In this document: piece after piece, positions 1 to 5,124 of the stretch
Numbering within the stretch: the first letter of the stretch is position 1
Layout: each line of letters begins with the position of its first letter
Source of the DNA: Omnitrophica WOR_2 bacterium RIFCSPHIGHO2_02_FULL_52_10
GTDB lineage: Bacteria > Omnitrophota > Gorgyraeia > Zapsychrales > Zapsychraceae
Length of the DNA: 5,124 nucleotides
Assembly: GCA_001805655.1 (NCBI GenBank)
Contig: MHGR01000007.1
Location: 1 to 5,124 of the forward strand
Direction: 5' to 3'
Program-made: the position numbers and the translations under genes
The notes under the pieces: generated by a model
What the model was told of the DNA's origin: nothing
The model's database searches: none
The model's input: only the letters and a program-made list of their open reading frames with translations

Positions 1-1805
1 ATCTCGCGAATGGCCCAAATGCGGTCGCCTTCAAAGAACATATGCTCCGTGCGGCAGAGGCCGATGCCTTCCGCCCCCAAAGCGCGCGCGCCCCTCGTGT
101 CCGCCGGGGAGTCGGAATTGGTCCGGACCTTGATCGCGCGGTACTTATCCGCCCACCTCATGATCTCCAGGAACATCTGGCAGGTCGGGTGTTTTAAAGC
201 GGTTTTATCGCCATGGACGATACCGGCAATGACCGGTGAAGCGGACGTATCGATATGGCCAAGCAAAACCTCACCGGTGCTTCCATCGATGGAAATTTCG
301 TCGCCTTCTTGGATTGTCCGATCATCCACTGTGATGGTTTTACCGCGCGCGTCGATATCCAGGCTGCCGCAGCCGACAACGCAGCACTTCCCCCAGCCCC
401 TGGCAACAACCGCCGCGTGCGAAGTCATGCCGCCGGTGGATGTCAGAATGGCCTGCGCCGCCCACATGCCGCTGACGTCTTCCGGAGATGTTTCCTTGCG
501 CGCCAGAATGACTTTTTTGCCCTTTCCGGACCACGCCACGGCGTCATCCGCCGTAAAGACCACGTGGCCAGTCGCCGCCCCCGGGCCGGCCGGCATGCCC
601 TTGGCCACCGCGCGTTTATCTTCGATCGCTTTAGCCTTGGCTTGAGGGTTGAAAATGGGGAATAACAGCTGGTTCAGCTGATCGCCGCTGATACGCAGCA
701 GCGCTTCCTTTTCCGTGATCAGCTTTTCCCTGACCATGTCGACGGCAAGCTTGACCGCGGCTAACCCCGTCCGCTTCCCCGACCTTGTCTGGAGCATATA
801 GAGCTTGCCTTCCTGAATGGTGAATTCGACATCCTGCATGTCGCGGTAATGCCTTTCCAGCTTCAGGCGGATCTTGTCGAGCTGCTGATAAATATGCAGC
901 ATTTTTGATTTCAGGGTGGAAATAGGATCCGGCGTGCGGATGCCGGCGACAACATCCTCGCCCTGGGCATTGATAAGGTATTCGCCGTAGAACTCATTGG
1001 TCCCGTCGGCGGGATTACGCGTGAAGGCAACGCCGGTGCCGGAATGTTCCCCCATGTTGCCGAAGACCATGGCCTGAACGTTCACGGCCGTGCCCTTCAG
1101 GCCGCGCAGTTTGTGGATATTGCGGTAGGTCACCGCCCGGCCGGTGTTCCATGATTTGACAACGGCGTTCACGGCGTAGTTTAACTGCTCGCGCGCGTCG
1201 GCGGGAAAATCCTTGCCGACATCCCTGCGGTACACCTTTTTATAAGCATCAACGACCTCCTTTAATTCTTCGGTCGTCAGGTCCGTATCCTGCTTGCGGT
1301 TATATTTTTTCTTGATGCGCGTCAACTCCGACTCAAAATGATGATGGTCGATCCCCATACACACGTCGCCGAACATGTTGATGAACCGCCGGAAGGAATC
1401 CCAGGCCATGCGCTCATTCTTTGTCTTCTTGGCCAGCCCGATGACCACGTCATCATTGATCCCGAGATTAAGGACCGTGTCCATCATTCCCGGCATCGAA
1501 TCCGCCGCCCCGCTGCGCACGGACACCAGCAGCGGGTTGTTCTTGTCCCCGAACTTGGCCCCTATGGCCTTCTCCAGCTTCTTGATGTTCGCGTCGATTT
1601 CCTTATCCAGTTCAGGGGGTTTTTTCTCATTGTGCTGATAGTAGTATTCACACACGTTCGTCGAAATCGTAAAACCGGGAGGGACGGGGACGCCGATGCT
1701 GGTCATTTCCGCCAGATTCGCCCCTTTTCCACCCAGTTCCGCTTTCATGGATGCCTTGCCTTCGGCTTTGCCGCCCCCGAAAAAATACACATACTTCTTG
1801 GTCAT
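1..1805 (-). CDS. ppdK: Pyruvate, phosphate dikinase, N-terminal 601 residues (3' end outside window)
   Basis: PPDK reversibly converts pyruvate, ATP and phosphate to phosphoenolpyruvate, AMP and pyrophosphate in the cytosol, linking glycolysis and gluconeogenesis. The reading frame is open from an ATG at 1805 to the window edge. The N-terminal nucleotide-binding domain (about residues 1-340) shows GGKGANLAEM at 25-34, RSGAADSMPGMMDTVLNLG at 97-115, GNMGEHSGTGVAFTRNP at 249-265, GEDVVAGIRTP near 282 and LQTRSGKRTG near 338. The swivelling phosphohistidine domain carries GGMTSH with catalytic His463, and Thr461 sits where the regulatory threonine of plant PPDK lies. The pyruvate-binding barrel starts with GIGLCRTEHMFF around residue 580 and is then cut off. 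The family is usually near 870-900 residues, so roughly 270-300 are missing because of the window edge, with no sign of gene decay. The start follows AAAGGG and AGGA upstream, 23 nt after glyS, so the two are probably cotranscribed. Identification is secure. Confidence 0.97.
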   Translation of the reverse strand, partial: MTKKYVYFFGGGKAEGKASMKAELGGKGANLAEMTSIGVPVPPGFTISTNVCEYYYQHNEKKPPELDKEIDANIKKLEKAIGAKFGDKNNPLLVSVRSGAADSMPGMMDTVLNLGINDDVVIGLAKKTKNERMAWDSFRRFINMFGDVCMGIDHHHFESELTRIKKKYNRKQDTDLTTEELKEVVDAYKKVYRRDVGKDFPADAREQLNYAVNAVVKSWNTGRAVTYRNIHKLRGLKGTAVNVQAMVFGNMGEHSGTGVAFTRNPADGTNEFYGEYLINAQGEDVVAGIRTPDPISTLKSKMLHIYQQLDKIRLKLERHYRDMQDVEFTIQEGKLYMLQTRSGKRTGLAAVKLAVDMVREKLITEKEALLRISGDQLNQLLFPIFNPQAKAKAIEDKRAVAKGMPAGPGAATGHVVFTADDAVAWSGKGKKVILARKETSPEDVSGMWAAQAILTSTGGMTSHAAVVARGWGKCCVVGCGSLDIDARGKTITVDDRTIQEGDEISIDGSTGEVLLGHIDTSASPVIAGIVHGDKTALKHPTCQMFLEIMRWADKYRAIKVRTNSDSPADTRGARALGAEGIGLCRTEHMFFEGDRIWAIRE

Positions 1806-1828
1806 CTCGTCCTACCCTTTCTTTTCCT

Positions 1829-3151
1829 TCATGTTGACAATTTTTCGATCAAATACGTTTTGAGGTTGTCCAACGGCACGCGCTCCTGCGCCATCGTGTC
1901 CCGTTCTCTCACCGTGACCTGTTTGTCCTCCAAGGACTGAACATCGACCGTCACGCAATAAAACGTGCCGACCTCATCCTGCCGGCGGTACAGCTTGCCG
2001 ATGGCGGCCGTATCGTTATACATGCAGGTAAAATACCTCTGCAGGTCATTCTTGATCTTCTTGGAAAGCGTGACAATCTCATGATTGCTCTTCAGCAGCG
2101 GCAAGACCGCCACCTTGATCGGCGCTAATGGCTTGCTGAGCCTCAACACAACGCGCGTTCTCCCTTCGACCTCCTCCTCATGGTAGGCGTCCACCAGAAA
2201 CGCCAGCGCGGCGCGGTCCACCCCGCCGGAGGGCTCGATCACATACGGGAAAAACTTTTCGTTGGTCACCTTGTCCTGATACTGAAGATCCTTGCCGGAA
2301 AATTTGGAGTGCTGTTTGAGATCGAAATCCGTCCGGTTGGCGATCCCTTCCAGCTCCGCCCAGCCGAAAGGAAAATTATATTCAATATCGCTGCAGCCTT
2401 GCGCGTAGTGCGCCAGCTCGTTCCGGCCATGTTCCCGCAATCGCAAATTTTCCCTTTTCATCCCCAGGCTGTAATACCAGTTCAGCCGGTCGTCAATCCA
2501 CCGCTTATGCCACGGCTCGGCATCTTCGGGCCGGGTGAAATACTCAATTTCCATCTGCTCGAACTCGCGCATGCGGAAGGTGAAATTCCCGGCGGTAACC
2601 TCGTTGCGGAAGGCCTTGCCGATCTGCGCGATGCCGAACGGCAGCTTGAGGTTCGTCGCGTCCAGCACGTTCTTGAACTGGACAAAAATGCCTTGCGCCG
2701 TTTCCGGCCGCAAATACGCGACGCTGGCGTCATCCTCAACGGCGCCGAAATGGGTCTTGAACATCAGGTTGAACGCGCGGCCCTTGGTGAAATCGCTGGC
2801 CCCGCAGTTGGGGCATTTGCCGCCGTTCAAATGGTCTTCGCGGAAACGGCCCTTGCATTTTTTGCAATCGACGAGAATATCGTAAAAATTCTCGGTGTGG
2901 CCGGAAGCCTTCCAGATATCCGGATGCATGATGATGCCCGAATCCAGCCCGGTCATGTCGTCGCGGCCGTGGACGACCGCTTTCCACCACGCCGCTTTGA
3001 CATTCTGCTTCAATTCGACCCCTAAAGGCCCGTAATCCCAGGAGTTGGCCAAGCCGCCGTAAATTTCAGAAGACTGATAGATGAACCCGCGCCGCTTGCA
3101 CAGCGAAACGACCTTCTCCATCAGCTTAGCGCCCTTATCTGTCTTGTGCAT
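1829..3151 (-). CDS. glyS: Glycyl-tRNA synthetase, single-chain (alpha2) type
   Basis: A cytosolic class II aminoacyl-tRNA synthetase that attaches glycine to tRNA-Gly. The 440-residue protein is full length for the homodimeric alpha2 form, as in Thermus, Bacillus and eukaryotes, and unlike the alpha/beta GlyQ-GlyS pair of E. coli. The N-terminal signature SSEIYGGLANSWDYGPLG lies at 27-44. A four-cysteine zinc site is formed by Cys96, Cys99, Cys113 and Cys116. Class II motif 2 is in FRNEVTAGNFTFRMREFEQ (181-199), and motif 3 is GGVDRAALAF (309-318). The anticodon-binding domain occupies about 345-435, with DEVGTFYCVTVD and VTVRERDTM. Two starts are possible: ATG 3151, or ATG 3121 giving a protein that begins MEKVVSLCKRRGF, closer to the usual family start. 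The nearby promoter would leave almost no leader for 3151, and only 3121 has a purine-rich stretch (AAGG, 11 nt upstream). The longer form is reported; the shorter may be real. ppdK follows after 23 nt. Confidence 0.97.
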   Translation of the reverse strand: MHKTDKGAKLMEKVVSLCKRRGFIYQSSEIYGGLANSWDYGPLGVELKQNVKAAWWKAVVHGRDDMTGLDSGIIMHPDIWKASGHTENFYDILVDCKKCKGRFREDHLNGGKCPNCGASDFTKGRAFNLMFKTHFGAVEDDASVAYLRPETAQGIFVQFKNVLDATNLKLPFGIAQIGKAFRNEVTAGNFTFRMREFEQMEIEYFTRPEDAEPWHKRWIDDRLNWYYSLGMKRENLRLREHGRNELAHYAQGCSDIEYNFPFGWAELEGIANRTDFDLKQHSKFSGKDLQYQDKVTNEKFFPYVIEPSGGVDRAALAFLVDAYHEEEVEGRTRVVLRLSKPLAPIKVAVLPLLKSNHEIVTLSKKIKNDLQRYFTCMYNDTAAIGKLYRRQDEVGTFYCVTVDVQSLEDKQVTVRERDTMAQERVPLDNLKTYLIEKLST

Positions 3152-3159
3152 GAAGCGAT

Positions 3160-3192
3160 ATTTTATATAAAAGTATTTTGAAAAGCAAGCAA
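3160..3192 (-). promoter_or_regulatory. Candidate sigma-70-type promoter for glyS-ppdK
   Basis: Two overlapping matches share one AT-rich stretch. TTGCTT (3188-3183), a 17 nt spacer and TAAAAT (3165-3160) form one. TTGCTT (3192-3187), a 17 nt spacer and TATATA (3169-3164) form the other. The -10 matches are good; the -35 matches keep only the TTG core. Transcription would start near 3153-3157, almost on ATG 3151, so the site bears on which glyS start is used. Assignment rests on motif and position only. Confidence 0.45.
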
Positions 3193-3223
3193 ATTAAAGC
3201 AGTAAAAAGGGATAGGGCTTGCT
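3184..3223. repeat. Inverted repeat, 7 bp arms, between pilin gene and glyS
   Basis: AGCAAGC at 3184-3190 is the perfect reverse complement of GCTTGCT at 3217-3223, with 26 bp between them. The low-coordinate arm overlaps both candidate -35 boxes of glyS and, read on the minus strand, is followed by three further T residues. It could be a weak operator or a weak terminator for the pilin operon, but the loop is long and the stem short, so chance is also plausible. The rest of this 94 bp gap is AT-rich with no other recognisable element. Confidence 0.3.
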
Positions 3224-3245
3224 ATTATTACCAATATTTTCCGTT

Positions 3246-3707
3246 TTATCCGCAGTCTCCGGGGCTAGCGGGACAAGTCGGGCATGAAGCGCCCGTACAA
3301 TGCAGTTTCCCATTGACATGGCCGGGATGAAAATGAATCTGCCCCCCGTTAGGGAGAGTCCCCCCGCACCCCCGGTCGGGCGGGGCTGCCGTCCAGTTAC
3401 AACTGTAAGTTAAAGTTTGATCCACGACATTTATGCCCAGCTGGGTGTTAATTGTACTTAGGTTACCCCAGGTGACACCAGAGGGTTTGGTATTATTATT
3501 CTTTGCGGCCCATATTTCCACGGCTGACCGTATGGTCATCAAGTTTAATATCAGGGTCCGCTCCTGACTCTTGACCATCAACCGGTCATACGCGGGAATG
3601 CCAAACGCGGCGATGACGGAAATGATCGCTATCACGACCGCCATTTCCAAAATAGTGAACGCCGTCTGACCATCCCCTGTTTCGTGATTTTGTTTACGCT
3701 GACGCAA
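3246..3707 (-). CDS. Type IV pilin-like protein (prepilin) with TTG start
   Basis: A 153-residue protein with a class III (prepilin peptidase) signal. A polar 16-residue leader ends in Thr-Ala, followed by FTILEMAVVIAIISVIAAFGIPAY (residues 17-40), the hydrophobic N-terminal helix of type IV pilins and type II secretion pseudopilins. Phe17 is position +1 and Glu21 is the conserved +5 glutamate. Position -1 is Ala16 rather than the usual Gly. The mature protein would be 137 residues: a helix to about 70, then a small globular domain with six cysteines (103, 114, 137, 142, 145, 152) and a His-rich patch (125, 127, 130, 136). The start is TTG at 3707, fixed by a strong AAGGAG 8 nt upstream and by the leader needed for processing; the next in-frame ATG (Met22) lies inside the helix. 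The hydrolase gene ends 15 nt upstream, so they are probably cotranscribed. No assembly ATPase, platform protein or peptidase gene is present, so major pilin, minor pilin and pseudopilin cannot be told apart. Confidence 0.87.
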   Translation of the reverse strand: MRQRKQNHETGDGQTAFTILEMAVVIAIISVIAAFGIPAYDRLMVKSQERTLILNLMTIRSAVEIWAAKNNNTKPSGVTWGNLSTINTQLGINVVDQTLTYSCNWTAAPPDRGCGGTLPNGGQIHFHPGHVNGKLHCTGASCPTCPASPGDCG

Positions 3708-3715
3708 GACGGTTT

Positions 3716-3721
3716 CTCCTT
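3716..3721 (-). promoter_or_regulatory. Shine-Dalgarno site of the pilin gene, deciding a TTG start
   Basis: AAGGAG, read on the minus strand, lies 8 nt before TTG 3707 and just after the hydrolase stop codon (3725-3723). It is the best ribosome binding site in the window. It supports the TTG start, because no ATG or GTG lies at a suitable distance and only this start yields a prepilin leader. Confidence 0.8.
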
Positions 3722-3722
3722 T

Positions 3723-4520
3723 TTACTGGAATATTTCCTTAAAAAAGTCCTGCATGTCCTGCCAGGATTTTTGGTCCGCCGCGGCGTTATACGCTATCGG
3801 CATGCCGAATTTCTCCCCCAACGCGTCCGCGGCGGGATTGGTAAAACTGTGCGTGGCCCCCGCGTAATTGATGAGCCTGTAATCCACGCCTGCGGCATCC
3901 ATTTCCTGCTCAAACGCGGCAATCTGCTCCGCGGTGACCATCGTGTCCGCGGCCCCGTTGCAAACCAGCACGCGCGCCTTGACCTGCCCCGGCTGCGCCG
4001 GAGTTTCCGTCGCAAGGCTGCCGTGAAAGCTGACGACACCGTCAAGATCCAGTCCGTAGCGCGCCATGTGCAGTACCGTCCCCCCGCCGAAACAATACCC
4101 GATCGCCGCTATTTTCCCGGGATCCGTCATCGGATGGTTCTTCAATTGCTCAAGCGCCGCAATAAACCGCTCTTTTCCGAGCCCCTGCATATTCTGCACG
4201 ACTTCACCGGCAAACGCCCCGGCCGTATCAGGGTGAGACGCTGTTTTCCCGTCGCCATACATGTCCACGGCCAGGGCAACATAGCCGAGCTGCGCCAGCA
4301 TCTCCGCCCTTGTGCGGGCATGCTCATTATGGCCCCACCATTCATGAACGACAAGGATGCCGGGGCGTTTGCCCTCAATGCTGTCGTCATAGGCCGTGTA
4401 CCCCTTGAAAACCGTTTCGCCCAGTTTATATTGTATGTCCTGCGTGACTAACGCGGCGGCAACGGGAGAAATGAAGACCGCCAAGAACATCGCCGCTAAA
4501 ATCATTCGTTTCATAAACAT
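3723..4520 (-). CDS. Exported dienelactone hydrolase family protein (alpha/beta hydrolase)
   Basis: A 265-residue alpha/beta hydrolase of the dienelactone hydrolase family. The N-terminus is a Sec signal: a short basic start (Lys4, Arg5), a hydrophobic core at 6-19 and a likely cut after SPVAA near residue 22, so the mature enzyme should act outside the cytoplasm. HEWWG (59-63) contains Glu60, equivalent to the glutamate that contacts the nucleophile in this family. The nucleophile elbow GYCFGG gives Cys143, Asp192 lies in NGAADTMV, and His224 lies in GATHSFT, so the Cys-Asp-His triad is complete. Characterised members open dienelactones in chloroaromatic degradation, but the family also covers many uncharacterised esterases. 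No other degradation gene is nearby, so the substrate is unknown. ATG 4520 lies 3 nt after the zinc-ribbon gene stop and has no clear ribosome site, suggesting translational coupling; ATG 4514 (MKRMIL) is an equally plausible start. The pilin gene follows after 15 nt. Confidence 0.9.
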   Translation of the reverse strand: MFMKRMILAAMFLAVFISPVAAALVTQDIQYKLGETVFKGYTAYDDSIEGKRPGILVVHEWWGHNEHARTRAEMLAQLGYVALAVDMYGDGKTASHPDTAGAFAGEVVQNMQGLGKERFIAALEQLKNHPMTDPGKIAAIGYCFGGGTVLHMARYGLDLDGVVSFHGSLATETPAQPGQVKARVLVCNGAADTMVTAEQIAAFEQEMDAAGVDYRLINYAGATHSFTNPAADALGEKFGMPIAYNAAADQKSWQDMQDFFKEIFQ

Positions 4521-4523
4521 CTT

Positions 4524-4850
4524 TTAATATTTGCCCTGGATGATTTGATAATACTCGCTGATAGAAGCCAATGATGCCTCTAACAACTTGAACAAAATGA
4601 TGGAAATAAACAGCACCATGCCGGTCAAAACGGTTTTTTTCGCTATGGAATACCGCGGGTTAAACCAAATCAGGGGCGCGATAAACGGCCCTATGAACAG
4701 AAACCCCACGATCAAGGTCGAAGTCTTAAAATACCATTGAGGTTTCTGCCCGGTGGTACGGCGCAGGTCTTCCGTTAAGAATTCGCCGCAGTAGCGGCAT
4801 TTCACGGCCTCATCCTGAATCTGCTCGCCGCAAAACGGGCATTTTTTCAT
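4524..4850 (-). CDS. Small zinc-ribbon membrane protein of unknown function
   Basis: A 108-residue protein that begins with a zinc ribbon: CPFC (Cys4, Cys7) and CRYC (Cys18, Cys21), spaced as a typical four-cysteine zinc site, within residues 1-25. A polar linker follows, then two predicted membrane helices at about 43-63 and 73-93, joined by a short loop containing Asn64, Pro65, Arg66 and Lys71-72. The tail is short. Fusions of an N-terminal zinc ribbon to a hydrophobic domain are common among uncharacterised bacterial proteins, and no specific function is known to me. The ribbon would probably face the cytoplasm. ATG 4850 lies 1 nt after the panB stop, with AGGG 7 nt upstream inside the last panB codons, and the hydrolase starts 3 nt after its stop. 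That packing supports a real, coexpressed gene. Tight coupling to panB does not by itself imply a role in pantothenate synthesis. Confidence 0.85.
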   Translation of the reverse strand: MKKCPFCGEQIQDEAVKCRYCGEFLTEDLRRTTGQKPQWYFKTSTLIVGFLFIGPFIAPLIWFNPRYSIAKKTVLTGMVLFISIILFKLLEASLASISEYYQIIQGKY

Positions 4851-4851
4851 C

Positions 4852-5124
4852 TTAAATCCCTATCTCCGCTTTCAGCGCGGAAAGCTCTTTGCCGTTCATC
4901 GAGTAACTGTGCGCGGCATCCGGGAATGCGCGGCTTTCCACATCCCTTTGAAACTTCCTGATCCCTGCGACAATCGAGGAACTTAAATCGACATATTGCT
5001 TGACAAATTTCGGCTTGAATCTAGGGCACAACCCTAAGAGGTCGTGGGTGACCAGGACCTGGCCGTCGCAATAAACACCGGCACCAATCCCGATCGTGGG
5101 AATAGACAGTTGCTCTGTAATGAT
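4852..5124 (-). CDS. panB: 3-methyl-2-oxobutanoate hydroxymethyltransferase, C-terminal 90 residues (5' end outside window)
   Basis: PanB (ketopantoate hydroxymethyltransferase) transfers a hydroxymethyl group from 5,10-methylenetetrahydrofolate to 2-oxoisovalerate, the first committed step toward pantothenate and coenzyme A in the cytosol. The frame is open from the window edge at 5124 to TAA at 4854-4852. The fragment opens with [15 protein letters not shown], the strand and glycine-rich turn following the catalytic region of this (beta/alpha)8 barrel. It continues with [10 protein letters not shown], then FKPKFVKQY, and ends with the C-terminal [14 protein letters not shown] signature. These resemble Bacillus-type PanB more than the E. 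coli form. The family is about 260-280 residues, so roughly two thirds of the gene, with the metal ligands and catalytic glutamate, lie outside. panC or panD might flank the gene upstream, but that cannot be seen here. The zinc-ribbon gene begins 1 nt downstream, so panB is probably the upstream member of the operon visible here. Confidence 0.94.
   Translation of the reverse strand: MITEQLSIPTIGIGAGVYCDGQVLVTHDLLGLCPRFKPKFVKQYVDLSSSIVAGIRKFQRDVESRAFPDAAHSYSMNGKELSALKAEIGI

Noticed and set aside
10..665. Plus-strand open frames (211 and 136 codons) opposite ppdK
   Set aside because: They overlap the conserved phosphohistidine domain of PPDK in antisense, with low-complexity, non-family translations.
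1..1805. ppdK as a truncated pseudogene
   Set aside because: The frame is intact up to the window edge and stops within a conserved motif of the barrel domain, so the missing part is a window effect.
1338..1940. Plus-strand open frame spanning the glyS-ppdK junction
   Set aside because: It is antisense to the conserved N-terminus of PPDK and the C-terminus of GlyRS, with no recognisable domain.
2180..3025. Long plus-strand open frame (281 codons) opposite glyS
   Set aside because: It lies wholly antisense to a strongly conserved GlyRS and its translation resembles no family; GC-rich third codon positions of glyS keep the opposite frame open.
3149..3245. Strong intrinsic terminator or T-box leader between the pilin gene and glyS
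   Set aside because: The only paired sequence has 7 bp arms and a 26 bp loop with a short T run, and the gap is too short and lacks the conserved elements for a T-box.
3684..4451. Plus-strand open frame (255 codons) opposite the hydrolase gene
   Set aside because: It is the antisense shadow of a gene with a full catalytic triad and signal peptide, and its own translation shows no domain.

Overview
The window is an ordinary bacterial housekeeping and accessory segment in which all six supported genes lie on the minus strand, so gene order runs from high to low coordinates. Reading that way: the end of panB (pantothenate synthesis, 5' part outside the window), a small zinc-ribbon membrane protein, an exported dienelactone-hydrolase-family protein, a type IV pilin-like protein, the single-chain type of glycyl-tRNA synthetase, and the first 601 codons of pyruvate, phosphate dikinase (ppdK), which runs off the low-coordinate edge. 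No mobile element, CRISPR array, rRNA or tRNA is visible.

There are two transcription blocks. In block 1 (5124 down to 3246), panB, the zinc-ribbon gene, the hydrolase and the pilin are separated by only 1, 3 and 15 nt, so they look like one translationally coupled operon whose promoter lies beyond the window. In block 2 (3151 down to 1), glyS and ppdK are 23 nt apart and follow a 94 bp AT-rich gap that carries the only promoter-like sequence in the window.

The genes do not form one pathway. PanB supplies ketopantoate for coenzyme A, GlyRS charges tRNA-Gly, and PPDK interconverts pyruvate and phosphoenolpyruvate. The hydrolase and the pilin both carry export or processing signals and so point to the cell envelope.

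The organism is a bacterium with moderately GC-rich coding DNA. The alpha2-type GlyRS, the presence of PPDK, and a short pilin with an Ala-Phe processing site would suit an uncultivated lineage such as Omnitrophota or a relative. That placement is an impression from protein style, not a demonstrated assignment. I found no convincing undescribed system; the most notable points are the pilin (TTG start, Ala at -1, Cys/His-rich tail), the unusual gene mix downstream of panB, and the conflict between the glyS promoter and its start codon.
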